Assembly (NCBI GenBank): GCA_012965455.1 | Contig: DTSG01000529.1 | Location: forward strand, 1 to 7,219 | Reading direction: 5' to 3' | Length of the DNA stretch: 7,219 nucleotides | DNA from: Planctomycetaceae bacterium | GTDB lineage: Bacteria; Planctomycetota; Planctomycetia; Pirellulales; Pirellulaceae | Shown here: piece after piece, positions 5,756 to 7,219 of the stretch | Layout of the letters: each line of letters opens with the position of its first letter | How positions within the stretch are numbered: the first letter of the stretch is position 1 | The notes under the pieces: generated by a model | Told to the model about the DNA's origin: nothing | Databases searched by the model: none | The model's input: the letters and a program-made list of their open reading frames with translations, nothing else | Made by a program: the position numbers and the translations under genes

Positions 5756-7219
5756 ATGGTACGTGTGCAGGCAGATTGGATTGTTCGTAAGCGAGATGGA
5801 AGAGTTGTCCCTTACGAAACCACATTGGTAACGACAGCCATAACAAATGCTTTTCGAGCCGAGTTGAATTTGGCTCAATCTCAACCGATTGAAGATATTG
5901 TTGAACAAGAGATTCACCGTATGGTTGAAGGTGTGACCTCCGAGTTGGCGCCCTTAGCTGGCACGGACGACGGAGTAGAAGTCGAAAAGATTCAGGACTA
6001 CGTCGAGCTAGAACTAATGCGTCAGGGACATTACCGTATTGCCCGCCGTTATATCGTCTATCGCAGTGAGCACGCTAAGGTACGAGCGCTGAGAGCAGAA
6101 GATACGAGTGAAGGTGAAGAAACAAAACGCATTCACATTACACTTGAAGATGGTGCACGAGTTCCCTTTGATCAAGGTCGAGTCCGCGCGAGGTTGTTGT
6201 CGGCGTGTAAAGGCTTGGAAGAATTTTGTAGCGTTGATGAAGTTTTAGACGAAGTCATGCGGCAGGTCTTTGACGGTATTTCCTCGACGGAAATATATCG
6301 CACAATGATTCTAGCAGCTAGATCCAGTATCGAACGCGACCCTGCTTACGACACGCTGGCCTCGCGGTTGATGCTGATGGTCATTTACAACGATGCACTG
6401 CAAGCAGCTCCCGATTTTGAAGGGATCGAACCACTGTATCGTTCACAGTTTGAACATTACATTATCGATGGAATCAATGCGGGACGCCTAGGCGAATCTC
6501 TCCGTGGATTTGATTTGGCTCAAATTGCGGAAGCTCTGCAACCACAACGCGACCATAATTTCAAGTACCTTGGTCTACAGGCTATTTACGACCGGTACTT
6601 ATTGCATATTGATGGCCGCAGAATCGAAACGCCGCAGTATTTCTGGATGCGAGTGGCAATGGGATTGGCAATTGAAGAAGGTGACCAAAAAGAACAACGC
6701 GCGATTGAATTCTATAACGTGTTATCTCAGTTCTGGTTCACGTCAGCCACGCCAACCTTGTTCAACTCAGCCACAAAACACCCGCAGCTCAGCAGTTGCT
6801 ACTTGTCGACAGTCACTGATGATCTGGAGCACATCTTTAAATGTGTTTCCGATAATGCAATGTTGTCCAAGTGGGCTGGTGGTTTAGGGAACGACTGGAC
6901 CAATGTGCGAGCAACCAATTCGTACATCAGTGGTACCAACGGTCAAAGCCAAGGTGTGATTCCGTTCTTGAAAGTTGTCAATGATACAGCTGTCGCGGTA
7001 AACCAAGGCGGTAAACGAAAAGGCGCTGTCTGTTCTTATTTGGAAACGTGGCATCTCGATGTTGAAGAATTTCTGGATCTCCGCCGTAACACGGGTGATG
7101 ACCGCCGCCGTACGCACGATATGCACACCGCCAACTGGATTCCGGACTTGTTTATGAAGCGCGTGCGGGACAACGGCGAATGGACGTTGTTTAGTCCGGA
7201 CGAAGTTCCCGACTTGCAC
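5756..7219 (+). CDS. nrdA: Ribonucleoside-diphosphate reductase large (alpha) subunit, class Ia, 5' part
   Basis: The product reduces ribonucleoside diphosphates to deoxyribonucleotides in the cytoplasm, using a radical supplied by the NrdB subunit. The first 488 residues are present, about half the expected length, and the frame runs open off the window. ATP-cone 1 spans about residues 8-108: it starts with KRDG (12-15) and ends with the IQDYVELELMRQGHYRIARRYIVYR block. A second cone-like domain (about 126-212, starting IHITLEDGARVPFD) aligns with the single cone of E. coli NrdA. The catalytic barrel then begins. C348 in LSSCYLS corresponds to E. coli C225 of the redox pair. KWAGGLGNDWTNVRA (372-386) is specificity loop 1, and NQGGKRKGAVCSYLETWHLDVEEFLDLR carries loop 2. 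C439, E441 and C462 equivalents lie beyond the window. Sequence and double-cone layout recall Pseudomonas aeruginosa NrdA. NrdR boxes upstream indicate dATP/ATP-responsive repression. nrdB would be expected downstream. Confidence 0.95.
   Translation, partial: MVRVQADWIVRKRDGRVVPYETTLVTTAITNAFRAELNLAQSQPIEDIVEQEIHRMVEGVTSELAPLAGTDDGVEVEKIQDYVELELMRQGHYRIARRYIVYRSEHAKVRALRAEDTSEGEETKRIHITLEDGARVPFDQGRVRARLLSACKGLEEFCSVDEVLDEVMRQVFDGISSTEIYRTMILAARSSIERDPAYDTLASRLMLMVIYNDALQAAPDFEGIEPLYRSQFEHYIIDGINAGRLGESLRGFDLAQIAEALQPQRDHNFKYLGLQAIYDRYLLHIDGRRIETPQYFWMRVAMGLAIEEGDQKEQRAIEFYNVLSQFWFTSATPTLFNSATKHPQLSSCYLSTVTDDLEHIFKCVSDNAMLSKWAGGLGNDWTNVRATNSYISGTNGQSQGVIPFLKVVNDTAVAVNQGGKRKGAVCSYLETWHLDVEEFLDLRRNTGDDRRRTHDMHTANWIPDLFMKRVRDNGEWTLFSPDEVPDLH

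Noticed and set aside
5639..5917. Minus-strand open frame overlapping the start of nrdA
   Set aside because: It overlaps the certain nrdA coding sequence, has no recognisable motif or ribosome binding site, and its composition looks random.
6884..7219. Minus-strand 111-codon frame inside nrdA
   Set aside because: It is antisense to the highly conserved catalytic region of nrdA; a shadow frame.

Overview
The window looks like chromosomal DNA from a planctomycete, most likely in or near the Pirellulaceae, with GC content close to one half. The main evidence is a Tat-exported DUF1501 protein with the typical planctomycete N-terminus, and an exported formylglycine-generating-enzyme-like (FGE-sulfatase fold) protein of the sort these bacteria carry in many copies. 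No transposase, phage gene, CRISPR array, rRNA or tRNA gene was recognised.

Layout. A DUF1501 gene (35-1405, minus) and a small SAM-dependent methyltransferase of the PmtA/KsgA-like type (1654-2232, plus) diverge from a 248-bp intergenic region. The methyltransferase converges, with an 18-bp gap, on a minus-strand pair: a membrane fatty acid desaturase (3561-4688) followed 95 bp downstream by the FGE-like protein (2251-3465). A stretch of about 1.07 kb without a credible gene follows (4689-5755). Then comes the 5' half of a class Ia ribonucleotide reductase large subunit, nrdA (5756 to the window end, plus), with two N-terminal ATP-cone domains. Its open frame runs off the window after exactly 488 codons.

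The most informative non-coding signal is in the long gap. Two 16-bp NrdR-box-like sequences (5112-5127 and 5143-5158) have centres 31 bp apart. They sit on the -35 and -10 elements of a sigma70-like promoter facing nrdA, which is the classical arrangement for NrdR repression of ribonucleotide reductase genes. A second, less perfect pair with 32-bp spacing lies about 190 bp further upstream (4924-4971), between nrdA and the divergent desaturase. If the proximal promoter is the real one, nrdA has an unusually long leader of about 595 nt with several small hairpins, two of them mutually exclusive and next to the ribosome binding site.

The second notable signal is in the FGE-like protein. Its fold is interrupted, just after the N-terminal 'MGAPE' strand, by about 120 extra residues. 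These resemble the beta-rich repeat modules of large planctomycete surface proteins, and the active-site cysteine pair of true formylglycine-generating enzymes is not seen.

Functional grouping. The desaturase and the methyltransferase may both act on membrane lipids. The DUF1501 and FGE-like proteins are both exported. The nrdA gene starts a separate deoxynucleotide-synthesis unit whose partner gene (nrdB) would lie beyond the window.
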